Source: Peptococcaceae bacterium BICA1-8 (lineage in GTDB: Bacteria > Bacillota > Peptococcia > Peptococcales > BICA1-8). From it: a stretch of 40,616 bases of DNA. The stretch lies in the NCBI GenBank assembly GCA_000802045.1, contig JUEF01000141.1:1-40616 (forward strand), given 5' to 3'. Each line of letters starts with the position of its first letter. Within the stretch, counting starts at the first letter, position 1. Shown piece after piece: positions 24,587-33,262 of the stretch. The translations under genes were made by a program, and so were the position numbers. The notes under the pieces are model-generated. The model worked only from the letters and a program-made list of their open reading frames with translations. It ran no database searches and was not told where the DNA came from.

Positions 24587-27133
24587 ATGGCTAAAAAAAA
24601 ATGTTTAAGTCTATGTTTAATAACGAAGAATGATGATAAATATCTTTCTAATTGCCTACAAAATATGAAGGATGTTGTTGATGAAATAATAATCGTAGAT
24701 AGAGGTTCAAGGGATTTAACTATTGATATAGCCCGACAATTAGGTGCCAGTGTTTATCAAATAGAATGGGAAAACGATTATAGCAAGGCAAAAAACTTTT
24801 GCCTAAATCAAGCCCAAGGAAGATGGATTTTATTTCTCCAAGCAAATGAGATAATTTCTACGCAGCAACTAAAAGGGCTTCACCAGCTCTTAGAAAATCC
24901 TAATGTAGAGGGATATCTACTATATATTGATAACTTATCACCAAACTATCGTATCACTTCTCCTGTACAATCCCTGCGTCTTATACGAAATCGTAAGGAA
25001 TATCAATATAAATATAAAGCATTCGAGAGAATACCTGATGAACTTTTAAGTAATATCAAAGATGCAGGTATTAGAATTGTTCAACAAGGTGACCTTGACT
25101 GGTCTGGGGATTTTGATCAACTTACCCTGTTATTAGAAGAGGATCTTAAAAAATATCCTGAGGACAGTTATTTACAATATATGTATGGAATAGAGCTTTT
25201 AAATCAACAAAGGTTTGGAGAAGGTATAAAATATTTTCAAAAAGCACGTCAAAATGTTAATTTTGATTATTTATTTGCTCCCCATTTATATAAATGTTTA
25301 AGTTGGGCTTTAATCTCTCTGGAAAGACTTGAGGATGCTCTGGATGTGTTGGAAGAGGGAATAAAGACCTTCCCTTTTTACACGGATTTCCTTGTTTTAC
25401 GAGGGGAGTTAAATAAGCGGTTTCAACAGTATGGGGAAGCTATCCACGACTTGGAGAAAAGCTTGAAAATAAGAGAAAAATCAAACTCTATGGTGCCTGA
25501 ACCGGAAATTAACATTTCTATAATTTTTGAAACATTGGGAGATATCCATGAAGAAGTCTTTAATTATCGGCAAGCCCTTATTTATTATCAACGGGCCTAT
25601 GAATTAAATAAAGGCAACCAAAAAATTTTATATAAAATAGGGAATGTAATAAAAAAAGGAAATTTTACTGAAACGCTAACAAAATTATTGCAGGAAGTTA
25701 TGGAACAAAATAACCTTCAACAGCTGATGGTAATAATGGATATCCTTTTTCGACAGCGAGAATATAATAAAGTTTTAGCTCATTTAGAGAATTTGGAATC
25801 TTTGTTAGGTAAAGGGGAGCAAACAGAGAGCATTAAAGCTTCCTGTTATATGATGCTAGGCGAATTGGAAAAAGCAGAGCTTTCCTTTGCATCAATACTA
25901 AAAGAGAGTCTTTTCTATAGCCATATGCTGTTACAGCGAATAGAAGGCTATTGGTTTCATGGGCAGTGGCAAAAGGCTGGGCAATTATTAAAGGAAATAG
26001 ATGAAGCTCTAAGCATAGAAAATAGTATCAAAGCTTTATATCATTTGCTCCATCGATTGCTCACTGAAAAAGAGCCCCAATATATACACCTGGAAGAACA
26101 AGAATATGAAATTGTTAGTACACTAATGGAAAATTTTTTATGGTTAGGAAAGGTAAAGAAAGCGCAATTTCTTATACCTTTATTGTTACAGAGAGAAAAA
26201 GAGGAAAATTATATAAAATTAGCTGTGCTTTGGGCAGAACAAAATGATTATCAGACTATTGAAAAATTTTTTTGGCAAATTTCCAATAAGCAAAAGCAGT
26301 TGGAATTTAAACAAAAAGTTATTGAGCAATTGTTGTGCACTGAACAGATAGAAACAGCTCGAAAGGTAATAAGCTTAGGAGATATACAGCCATTGGGGCC
26401 ATTGGAATATGTAGTGTGGTCGCAAGGCTTCATAAAAAAACTGAAGGAAATGATAGAAAAGATTAACCAAACCATAGCTCTCCAAACACCAGCTAAACCA
26501 AGCAAAGCTTTAGCAGCTTTTTATCAGTATTTTGGTCTAGATAAAAATGCTATGAATGAAAGCCCCCTTGACCTTAGTGCTTTAGAGTTAACATGTTCCA
26601 AAATACATGGAGAAATAGGTGGTTTTTATAGAAAAGCCAAGAAAAAGCAGGAGGCCTTCTCGGCATATTTACGGGCACTGCAATGGGAGCCTTTAGATAA
26701 CCTGGCACAAGAAAAATTAAAAGAAATGTTTCATGAAAGTCCTACTCAATTCTATGGATTTTTAGAGGAAAAAGGCTGGCTTTTAGAGGGCATTTGGTTT
26801 CAGCATAAACAGGAGTTTATTAATTATATTCTAGGGGTCATTGATTTTAGAAACCAACAATTTGAGAAAGCATCAGCATCCTTTCACAAAATAGGGGAGG
26901 ATGAAACTAGCTATCCCATAGCCCTAGCTTATATAATTAGTAGTTTGTGGCTTATGGGAAAGGAAGCAGAGGCAGAGCGATGGCTAAAAGAACAAGGTGG
27001 ATCCTTTGAGGTTGGTTCACAATTTTTAAGTATTTGTAAAAGTTATGCCTTAGATAGATTGAATGAAGGACATCAGCAGTTTCCCTATAGTGAGTTAATT
27101 AGGGTGGAAAAAGAAAAAATAAGGATGGGCTAA
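24587..27133 (+). CDS. GT2-like domain with long TPR array; DxD motif lost
   Basis: An 848-residue protein. Residues 1-190 follow the GT2 family that usually carries TPRs: LSLCLITKNDDKYLSNCL, then IIIVDRGSRDLT (normally DTGSTDGT), ENDYSKAKNFCL, and WILFLQANEII. In active relatives the last motif reads LDADE; both Asp are replaced here (Gln and Asn), so metal-dependent transfer is doubtful. Residues 195-848 are repeated helical pairs of TPR type. It may be a scaffold or an inactive partner of the Maf enzyme. The stop codon lies inside the downstream terminator. Confidence 0.8.
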   Translation: MAKKKCLSLCLITKNDDKYLSNCLQNMKDVVDEIIIVDRGSRDLTIDIARQLGASVYQIEWENDYSKAKNFCLNQAQGRWILFLQANEIISTQQLKGLHQLLENPNVEGYLLYIDNLSPNYRITSPVQSLRLIRNRKEYQYKYKAFERIPDELLSNIKDAGIRIVQQGDLDWSGDFDQLTLLLEEDLKKYPEDSYLQYMYGIELLNQQRFGEGIKYFQKARQNVNFDYLFAPHLYKCLSWALISLERLEDALDVLEEGIKTFPFYTDFLVLRGELNKRFQQYGEAIHDLEKSLKIREKSNSMVPEPEINISIIFETLGDIHEEVFNYRQALIYYQRAYELNKGNQKILYKIGNVIKKGNFTETLTKLLQEVMEQNNLQQLMVIMDILFRQREYNKVLAHLENLESLLGKGEQTESIKASCYMMLGELEKAELSFASILKESLFYSHMLLQRIEGYWFHGQWQKAGQLLKEIDEALSIENSIKALYHLLHRLLTEKEPQYIHLEEQEYEIVSTLMENFLWLGKVKKAQFLIPLLLQREKEENYIKLAVLWAEQNDYQTIEKFFWQISNKQKQLEFKQKVIEQLLCTEQIETARKVISLGDIQPLGPLEYVVWSQGFIKKLKEMIEKINQTIALQTPAKPSKALAAFYQYFGLDKNAMNESPLDLSALELTCSKIHGEIGGFYRKAKKKQEAFSAYLRALQWEPLDNLAQEKLKEMFHESPTQFYGFLEEKGWLLEGIWFQHKQEFINYILGVIDFRNQQFEKASASFHKIGEDETSYPIALAYIISSLWLMGKEAEAERWLKEQGGSFEVGSQFLSICKSYALDRLNEGHQQFPYSELIRVEKEKIRMG

Positions 27134-27153
27134 AATTTGCCCATCCTTATTTT
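27121..27153. terminator. Bidirectional terminator
   Basis: AAGGATGGGC pairs with GCCCATCCTT around an 8-base loop. T runs on both strands let it serve the operon ending at 27133 and the convergent gene ending at 27163. Confidence 0.85.
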
Positions 27154-27162
27154 AAATCATTA

Positions 27163-27543
27163 TTAGGTTGTTACTGTAACAGTTGAGCTGGAAGTCGGTG
27201 CAAAATTATTTACCGCTAAGGTGATGGGGGCACTAACTGGAACTGTAGATGTGCTAGTGATTACTACTTGGGAACCATTCGCACCAACTGTAAATAAGCT
27301 GGATTGTTGGAGCACACCGTTGACAAATAGGGAATAATAACCGTTATCTGCTGTTGCAGTTACTAAATTTGAAACTACGGCAGCACCGGCATCATCACTA
27401 AATGAAGTAGATGGAACAGTGGTAGTACCACCTGCTCTGTGACCAGCCGATAACTTATAAAAGTACTTCTGAACAGCTGGATTTGTATCGGTTGTTGTAC
27501 TTGTAGAGGCATCAATAACAAGCTTAAATAATTGTGTAGGCAT
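27163..27543 (-). CDS. Ser/Thr-rich single DUF4183 protein
   Basis: A 126-residue protein. ATG 27543 has AGAAGGAGG; the longer frame to 27591 has no such site. It has one DUF4183-like unit: QKYFYKLSAGH, YYSLFVNGVLQQSSLF and a final VTVTT. The first third and the tail are dense in Ser and Thr (DASTSTTTDTN, TSSSTVTVTT), candidate O-glycosylation sites for the Maf enzyme encoded next door. No signal peptide. A well-formed sigma-K promoter precedes it, supporting a late mother-cell spore-surface protein. Confidence 0.75.
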   Translation of the reverse strand: MPTQLFKLVIDASTSTTTDTNPAVQKYFYKLSAGHRAGGTTTVPSTSFSDDAGAAVVSNLVTATADNGYYSLFVNGVLQQSSLFTVGANGSQVVITSTSTVPVSAPITLAVNNFAPTSSSTVTVTT

Positions 27544-27605
27544 ATTGCCGTCCTCCTTCTTTTTAGAATAGTTAGCTATAGAGTACATCAAATCTACAGC
27601 TAATA

Positions 27606-27634
27606 TATATTATGATACATGGAATTTTTATTGT
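27606..27634 (-). promoter_or_regulatory. Putative sigma-K promoter of the DUF4183 gene
   Basis: On the coding strand: CACA (27632-27635), 17 bases, then CATAATATA (27606-27614), matching AC-N16/17-CATANNNTA. It lies 63 bases before the ATG. One of the better sigma-K matches in the window. Confidence 0.55.
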
Positions 27635-27987
27635 GCTTAGGGATTAATATTTTTAAAAAAGAAGATAAGTTTTTAACTCCCACTTATAGAGGTGGGAGTT
27701 TTAGTAACCTCGTTGAGATACAGTTCTACATGGGAAAAATTTAGTAGAATAATTGGCGAAAAATTTGGGAATGCCATTTTTCTTATTGAACTTAAGCAAA
27801 ATTATTATTGTAAGCATAAGATAAAAGTAACGACATTATGCTAAAAGAATAATTAAAAACACATCGGCTAGCGACTATTGACTATTGGCTTTTTACTAGT
27901 CACCAGTCACCAGTCACTAGTAACTTTTTTCAGGATAGTAAAGTACCAGTGAAGTGAACCTTTATTGAAGAAAGTGGGTTTTCAAAA
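27635..27987. other. Gene-free stretch with hairpin and short repeats
   Basis: No coding potential is seen. It contains the hairpin at 27675-27700 and, at 27863-27922, short repeated phrases (GACTATT twice; CACCAGT or close variants four times) framed by ACTAGT on both sides. The start region of the gene at 27988 has only a weak ribosome site (GTGGG), and I could not assign a promoter. Confidence 0.4.
27675..27700. repeat. Hairpin related to 33132-33155
   Basis: AACTCCCAC pairs with GTGGGAGTT around an 8-base loop, followed by TTTAG. The stem is nearly the same as that at 33132-33155 (ACTCCCACTT with AAGTGGGAGT). Could act as a terminator or be a remnant end of an IS200/IS605-type element. 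Confidence 0.5.
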
Positions 27988-28995
27988 ATGTTTTTTAAAG
28001 GAGCTAAAGTCTTAATTATAGGTGGTACCGGTACAATTGGAGAGAACTTATTAAAGAAAATTTTGCTTGAGGAACCTGAAGTTATAAGGGTTTTTAGCAG
28101 GGATGAATATAAACAATACCTGCTGCAAAACCAGTTAGGCAAAAAAAAGAATATACGTTACTTAATAGGTGATGTCAGGGATTTTGATCGGGTGTTTAGT
28201 GCTATGAACGATATTGATTTCGTCTTTCATCTTGCAGCTATGAAGCATGTCCCTGCTTGTGAATATAACCCTTATGAGGCGGTATTAACTAATATACATG
28301 GTACTCAAAATGTTATCAAAGCCGCAATTGCCCAAAAAGTCAAAAAAGTCATATTTACCAGTTCTGATAAAGCGATTTCTCCAACTAATATTTATGGTGC
28401 AACAAAATTAGCTGCAGAAAGGCTGATATCTGCTGCCGAGTATAGCAAAGGAAAAGGGATTACTATTTTTACCGGTGTTCGGTTTGGCAATGTTATAGGT
28501 TCTAGGGGATCGGTAATACCGTATTTTATAAACCAAATAGTTGAAGAAAAGAAAGTTACAGTAACCGATCAATTTATGACCCGGTTTATGATGACCTTGA
28601 ACGATGCAACCCAATTAACCATTCAAGCCTTGAAAGAAGCCAAAGGCGGGGAAATATTTGTTTTAAAAATGCCGGTTATTTTGCTTAAGGATTTGGTTAC
28701 CGTCGTTATTGAAGAGACCTGTAAAAAATACTGTATTGATGTTGAAAATATTAAAATTGAAGATATCGGATTGCGGCCTGGTGAAAAAAAATATGAAGAG
28801 TTAATGACCTATGAAGAAGCAATGGATGGATGGGAACTAGAAAATATGTATATTCTAGCACCGGGTTTTGGAAAGCTACACCATTATAATGGCGCTAAGA
28901 AAGCTAACGCAGGAACTTATAGCTCCCACAATCAAAAACCATTATCCCTAGAAGAGGTTCGGACTTTGTTGAAAAAAGAAATTTTATTGCTATGA
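27988..28995 (+). CDS. pseB: UDP-GlcNAc 4,6-dehydratase-type SDR (PseB/Pen-like)
   Basis: A 335-residue extended SDR. GGTGTIG near residue 12 binds NAD(P), HLAAMKHVPACEYNPYEA near 86 follows the CapD/PseB pattern, and TSSDKAISPTNIYGATK near 130 holds the catalytic SDK that replaces the usual SYK in inverting dehydratases. DIGLRPGEKKYEELM near 265 is typical of the family. It would convert UDP-GlcNAc to a 4-keto-6-deoxy sugar, the first step of pseudaminic acid synthesis. In B. thuringiensis the step is shared by two enzymes called Pen and Pal, and the SDR that follows here could be the second. Spacing to it is enlarged by a repeat element. Confidence 0.75.
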   Translation: MFFKGAKVLIIGGTGTIGENLLKKILLEEPEVIRVFSRDEYKQYLLQNQLGKKKNIRYLIGDVRDFDRVFSAMNDIDFVFHLAAMKHVPACEYNPYEAVLTNIHGTQNVIKAAIAQKVKKVIFTSSDKAISPTNIYGATKLAAERLISAAEYSKGKGITIFTGVRFGNVIGSRGSVIPYFINQIVEEKKVTVTDQFMTRFMMTLNDATQLTIQALKEAKGGEIFVLKMPVILLKDLVTVVIEETCKKYCIDVENIKIEDIGLRPGEKKYEELMTYEEAMDGWELENMYILAPGFGKLHHYNGAKKANAGTYSSHNQKPLSLEEVRTLLKKEILLL

Positions 28996-29045
28996 AATAC
29001 GTCGATAGTCAATGGACGATAGTCGATGGACGGTTTTTCAACCCC

Positions 29046-29124
29046 TGTCATCCTGAGGAGGAACGACCGAAGGATCTTGACATTCTTCGCTGCATAAGAT
29101 CCTTCGCTATCGCTTAGGATGACA
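29046..29124. repeat. MITE/REP-like imperfect inverted repeat
   Basis: TGTCATCCTGAG...CGAAGGATCTT is mirrored by AAGATCCTTCG...TTAGGATGACA. It resembles a dispersed bacterial intergenic repeat (TGTCATCCTGAG family). Just before it, 29000-29032 repeats CGATAGTC/GATGGACG phrases. It separates the first two genes of the nonulosonate operon. Confidence 0.7.
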
Positions 29125-29187
29125 CAACTAACGTTTTCATTTATCGTGGTGCGTGTAACGCGTGATAATTGTGAGGAGGGATTTGTT

Positions 29188-30132
29188 TTGCGGGCACTGG
29201 TAACAGGCGGCAGTGGATTTATCGGCAGGTGGGTTGTTAATGAACTACTAAAGGACGGCCATTTAGTTTGGGTAGTAGATAATCTTACCAACGGTAGGGT
29301 GGAAAATATTTTTAATTTTTTAACCAAACCAAATTTTAGGGATTTTATCCAAGGAGATATAAACAATAGCCAACTGTTGGCTGATATATTTAAAAATAAT
29401 TTTGATATTTGTTATCATCTTGCAGCTGGCATAAATGTTCAAGATAGTATAAATGATCCGGCTGCAACCTTTGAAAATGATACCATAGGTACCTTTAAAG
29501 TGTTAGAGGGATGTCGAAGAAATAAGGTAAAGTTAGTATTTATGAGTACTTGTATGGTTTATGACCGAGCCTTAAATATTCAAGGGATTAAAGAAACCCA
29601 TCCTACTAAACCGGCGTCTCCTTATGCAGGCTCCAAAATTGCTGCAGAGGATATGGTTCTTTCATACTATTATGCCTATGATATGCCCATTGTAATTGTT
29701 CGTCCTTTTAATACCTATGGTCCCTTCCAAAAGACAGGGGGTGAGGGCGGAGTTGTTGCAATTTTTATTAAAAACAAATTAGCAGGTAAGGATTTAATTA
29801 TCTATGGTGATGGGACCCAAACCCGTGATCTTCTCTATGTAGAAGACTGTGCCCGTTTTGTAGTTGAAGCAGGCTATTCTCAATCTGTAGAGGGAGAAAT
29901 AATTAATGCAGGTTTGGGTCGAGATATTTCCATTAATGATTTAGCAATGCTGATTGTTGGCAATGAGCAAAAAATAAAACATGTAACCCATATTCATCCC
30001 CAAAGTGAGATAAAAAAACTGTTATGTAATTTTGAAAAAGCTAAAAGTCTTTTAAATTGGCAACCCCAAACTGAACTAGAAGAGGGAATTAAAAAAACAG
30101 AGGAATGGATTAAATCGACAAATATGTTATAA
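29188..30132 (+). CDS. Extended SDR, NAD-dependent sugar epimerase/dehydratase
   Basis: A 314-residue protein: VTGGSGFIGRWV at residue 5, DNLTNGR, HLAAGINVQDSI, MSTCMVYD, SPYAGSKIAAED with the Tyr and Lys of the active site, and RPFNTYGP. It belongs to the UDP-glucose epimerase/dehydratase family. TTG 29188 has GAGGAGGG seven bases upstream; an ATG at 29119 lies in the repeat and is rejected. In this pathway it could reduce or epimerise the keto intermediate (Pal-like), or act like LegB in a legionaminic route. Which of the two cannot be decided from sequence alone. Confidence 0.75.
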   Translation: MRALVTGGSGFIGRWVVNELLKDGHLVWVVDNLTNGRVENIFNFLTKPNFRDFIQGDINNSQLLADIFKNNFDICYHLAAGINVQDSINDPAATFENDTIGTFKVLEGCRRNKVKLVFMSTCMVYDRALNIQGIKETHPTKPASPYAGSKIAAEDMVLSYYYAYDMPIVIVRPFNTYGPFQKTGGEGGVVAIFIKNKLAGKDLIIYGDGTQTRDLLYVEDCARFVVEAGYSQSVEGEIINAGLGRDISINDLAMLIVGNEQKIKHVTHIHPQSEIKKLLCNFEKAKSLLNWQPQTELEEGIKKTEEWIKSTNML

Positions 30133-30146
30133 AGAAGGGGATTTAG

Positions 30147-31346
30147 ATGGCCAGGGATAGTAAATTAGCAATAAATGGGGGTAAACCCATTCGGGATCAA
30201 TACTTAACTTATAGCCGGCAGTGGATAGATGAGGAAGATATCCAATCCGTTAATAAAGTTTTAAAGGGGGACTATTTAACCACAGGTCCAACAGTCAACC
30301 TCTTTGAAAAAAAAATAGCAGAGTATGTAAGTGCTCAATATGCTGTTAGTTTTGCCAATGGGACTGCGGCTTTACATGGGGCATGTTATGCCGCTGACAT
30401 AACTAAAGGTGATGAAGTAATTACTACGCCAATTACCTTTGCTGCCAGTGGCAACTGCGTACTTTATCAAGGAGGAACTGTTGTTTTTGCCGATATTAAC
30501 CCTGATACCTATAATATTGAGCCTGAAAATATTAAAAAATTGATAAATAAAAAAACGAAAGCTATTATTCCGGTACACTTTACCGGTCAGCCTATTGATA
30601 TTGGTGCTATAGATAAAATTGCTGCGGAATATAATTTAGTGGTTATTGAAGATGGGGCCCATGCTTTAGGTGCAGAGTTTAAAGGCAAAAAAATAGGTGG
30701 ATTAAGCACAATGACCATGTTCAGTTTTCATCCCGTCAAGCATATCACTACAGGTGAGGGTGGGATTATTACTACTAATGACAAAAGTATATACGAAAAA
30801 TTATTATTATTTAGAAGCCACGGCATAACTCGCGACAAAGAAAAGCTAAGAAATGGGACGGAAAGTTGGTATTATGAGATGCATGACCTTGGCTATAATT
30901 ATCGAATGACAGATATTCAGGCTGCCTTAGGTATAAGCCAACTGGAGAAACTAAATAAATTTGTTGTACTTAGAAAGCACTATGCCCAAATGTATAATGA
31001 TGCATTTCAAAACATCCAGGAGGTCGGCACCCCTTACCAAAGGGAGGATTGTAACTCCAGCTGGCATTTATATATCTTACGCTTAAGACTAGATAGATTA
31101 TCAGTTAACCGCAATAAGATTTTCCAAGCCTTACAAAAAGAGAACATAGGTGTAAATGTTCATTACATTCCTGTCTATCTTCATCCCTATTACCAAGGGC
31201 TAGGCTATAAAAAGGGTTTATGTAAAGAGGCTGAGTACTTCTACAGGGAATGTATTACTTTACCTCTATTCCCAGCCATGACAGAGGTCGATGTACAGGA
31301 TGTGATTCAAGGAGTTGAAAAAGTTATTAATAGTTTTAGAGTGTAA
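30147..31346 (+). CDS. pseC: DegT/DnrJ-type aminotransferase (PseC-like)
   Basis: A 399-residue PLP enzyme: FANGTAALHGACYAA (phosphate cup), VVIEDGAHALGAE (Asp for PLP nitrogen), and FSFHPVKHITTGEGG with the Schiff-base Lys near 198; LGYNYRMTDIQAALG and VHYIPVYLHPYY are typical of UDP-4-amino-4,6-dideoxy-L-AltNAc transaminases. It would put the 4-amino group on the keto sugar. RBS AAGGGG. It starts 14 bases after the SDR and ends 18 bases before spsF. Confidence 0.85.
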   Translation: MARDSKLAINGGKPIRDQYLTYSRQWIDEEDIQSVNKVLKGDYLTTGPTVNLFEKKIAEYVSAQYAVSFANGTAALHGACYAADITKGDEVITTPITFAASGNCVLYQGGTVVFADINPDTYNIEPENIKKLINKKTKAIIPVHFTGQPIDIGAIDKIAAEYNLVVIEDGAHALGAEFKGKKIGGLSTMTMFSFHPVKHITTGEGGIITTNDKSIYEKLLLFRSHGITRDKEKLRNGTESWYYEMHDLGYNYRMTDIQAALGISQLEKLNKFVVLRKHYAQMYNDAFQNIQEVGTPYQREDCNSSWHLYILRLRLDRLSVNRNKIFQALQKENIGVNVHYIPVYLHPYYQGLGYKKGLCKEAEYFYRECITLPLFPAMTEVDVQDVIQGVEKVINSFRV

Positions 31347-31364
31347 ATTAAAGAGGTGGGTTCA

Positions 31365-32099
31365 ATGGAGATTGCAGCCATTATCCAAGCAAGGATGGGT
31401 TCCCAAAGATTACCTGGAAAAGTGTTAAAGGAAGTTTTAGAAAAACCATTACTACAATTGCAAATTGAAAGGGTTTCTAGGTCAAATTATCTTAACAGCC
31501 TTATGGTAGCTACAACAAACAATAATGAAGATAAAAAGATTGTTGATTTATGCCGTAAATTATCAGTCCCCTACTACTGTGGTTCAGAAACCGATGTTTT
31601 AAGCCGTTACTATTATGCCGCCCGTACTGCTAAAGCAGACATAATAGTTCGCCTAAATGGAGATTGCCCTCTGATTGATTCCCAAGTAATAGATACTGTT
31701 GTTATAGAATTTTTAAAAGCTTATCCCCATGTAGATTACGTATCAAATACATTAGTTAGAACCTTTCCTAGAGGAATGGATACCAGTGTGATTTCTTTTA
31801 GTGCTTTAGAAAAATCCTTTTTCGAGGCCAAAAATCCTCTAGACAGAGAACATGTAACCTCTTTTATTTATATGAACCCTAAGCAATTTAAGCTTAAAAA
31901 TGTTTGTTATCATCAGGATGTAAGCCACTATCGATTAACTGTAGATACCCAAGAGGATTTTTTTTTAATAAAAAGGATAATTGAAGGTCTTTATGGCGGG
32001 AAACCTTGGTTTACATTGGACGATATAATAAAATTTCTTGTTATCAATCCTCAGTTTAGTAAAATCAATGCCCACGTTAAGCAGGTGGAAATAAGGTGA
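31365..32099 (+). CDS. spsF: CMP-sugar cytidylyltransferase (SpsF/PseF type)
   Basis: A 244-residue protein with AAIIQARMGSQRLPGKVL at residue 4, DVLSRYYYAA near 80, and LNGDCPLIDS near 100. It forms the CMP-activated nonulosonic acid used by Maf. ATG 31365 is four bases from AGGTGGG; a GTG at 31356 lies inside that site. The last codons overlap the GTG of the next gene. A paralogue from the other cassette is at 20718. Confidence 0.85.
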   Translation: MEIAAIIQARMGSQRLPGKVLKEVLEKPLLQLQIERVSRSNYLNSLMVATTNNNEDKKIVDLCRKLSVPYYCGSETDVLSRYYYAARTAKADIIVRLNGDCPLIDSQVIDTVVIEFLKAYPHVDYVSNTLVRTFPRGMDTSVISFSALEKSFFEAKNPLDREHVTSFIYMNPKQFKLKNVCYHQDVSHYRLTVDTQEDFFLIKRIIEGLYGGKPWFTLDDIIKFLVINPQFSKINAHVKQVEIR

Positions 32100-33130
32100 A
32101 TATCCCTTCTGGAAAAAATTTACTTATTAGAGTAGATGCTGACGGTAAAATAGGTTATGGTCATTTTATGCGATCTCTTGCCTTAGCCCAAGCTTGGACC
32201 AAACAGGGGGGGGAGGTTTCCTTTTTATCTAGTAAAATGCCTGAGGAGCTAAAGGATATATTGAAAATTGAAAGGATGACCCTTTACAATTTTACAGGTG
32301 AGAGCGGCAGCCAATTAGATGCAGAATTGACTGTAAACCTTGCTCAAAAGTTAAAAATAGACTGGGTAATTGCTGATGGTTATAGCTTTGGTGGAGGATA
32401 TCAAAAATACTGCAAAAATAAAAAGCTAAACCTATTAATTTCAGATGATTACGGTCATTCTGACCATTACTATGCCGATATTGTTTTAAACCGAGGATTA
32501 CACGGCCAGGAAAGGATGTATAGGACCCGGGAGCCTTATACAAAGCTTTTATTGGGTCACCAGTTTGTTTCATTACGGGATGAGTTTATGGTCTGGAGAG
32601 ATTGGCAAAGGAAGATATCTCCCAGAGGTACTAACATTTTAGTTTCTTTTGGCGGAGCTGATAATAGTAGACTATTGACTAAAGTAGTTGGTGCTATTAA
32701 AGAGTTAGCTGAAACCTTTAAGACCAAGATAATTTTGGGTCAGGCATCTAAACTAAAAGAAGTTAAGTGCATTAATATAGATTATTTAATAAATACAAAA
32801 AATATGGCGGCTTTAATGGGGTGGGCAGATATAGGGATATGCGGCGGGGGAGTTACTTTAGCTGAAATGGCCTTCATGGGCTTACCAAGTATTTCTATTA
32901 AAACTGCGCCCAATCAATACTCAGTGCAAAAATATGCTAGTGAATACGGGGCTACTGTATTTTTAGGAACAGCAGCAGAGGTCACGGTAGATCAAATAAC
33001 TTTGGCTCTGCGGGCACTATCTAGGGATAAATTGAAGCGGCAACAAATTAGTAAAGCGGGGCGAAACCTTATTGATGGATATGGGAATGAGAGGATAATT
33101 AAATATATGTTATCTCAACGGTGTTACTAA
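32096..33130 (+). CDS. pseG: PseG-like UDP-sugar hydrolase
   Basis: A 344-residue protein. GKIGYGHFMRS with His23 is the PseG motif, ISDDYGHS and VSFGGADNSRL follow, and CGGGVTLAEMAFMGLPSI near 255 completes the GT-B donor site. It removes UDP from the diamino sugar before condensation. GTG start overlapping spsF. It is not fused to an acetyltransferase, and none is encoded in the window, although the classical pathway acetylates the 4-amine (PseH) before this step. Confidence 0.8.
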   Translation: MNIPSGKNLLIRVDADGKIGYGHFMRSLALAQAWTKQGGEVSFLSSKMPEELKDILKIERMTLYNFTGESGSQLDAELTVNLAQKLKIDWVIADGYSFGGGYQKYCKNKKLNLLISDDYGHSDHYYADIVLNRGLHGQERMYRTREPYTKLLLGHQFVSLRDEFMVWRDWQRKISPRGTNILVSFGGADNSRLLTKVVGAIKELAETFKTKIILGQASKLKEVKCINIDYLINTKNMAALMGWADIGICGGGVTLAEMAFMGLPSISIKTAPNQYSVQKYASEYGATVFLGTAAEVTVDQITLALRALSRDKLKRQQISKAGRNLIDGYGNERIIKYMLSQRCY

Positions 33131-33223
33131 GACTCCCACTTCTAAAAGTGGGAGTAAGTGCCGCCAAGTTTCGAAATAAGTGCGGCTAAGTGTTCGGATT
33201 GAGTAAAAACTCCACCCGAACAC
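33131..33223 (+). other. Highly structured intergenic region with three stem-loops
   Basis: Stem 1: ACTCCCACTT with AAGTGGGAGT (33132-33155). Stem 2: GCCGC with GCGGC (33160-33186). Stem 3: GTGTTCGG with CCGAACAC (33190-33223), with an inner GAGT/ACTC helix closed by AAAA. AAGTG is repeated at 33146, 33156, 33178 and 33188. It lies between pseG and the ATP-grasp gene. Could be a leader RNA, or the structured end of a lost IS200/IS605-type element. Confidence 0.55.
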
Positions 33224-33262
33224 AAGTCTACTTTATCTGGTTAGTTTAAAAGGAGGTTAGTT

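Noticed and set aside
27720..27987. Possible small gene in the long intergenic stretch
   Set aside because: No frame with ribosome site and protein-like composition was found.
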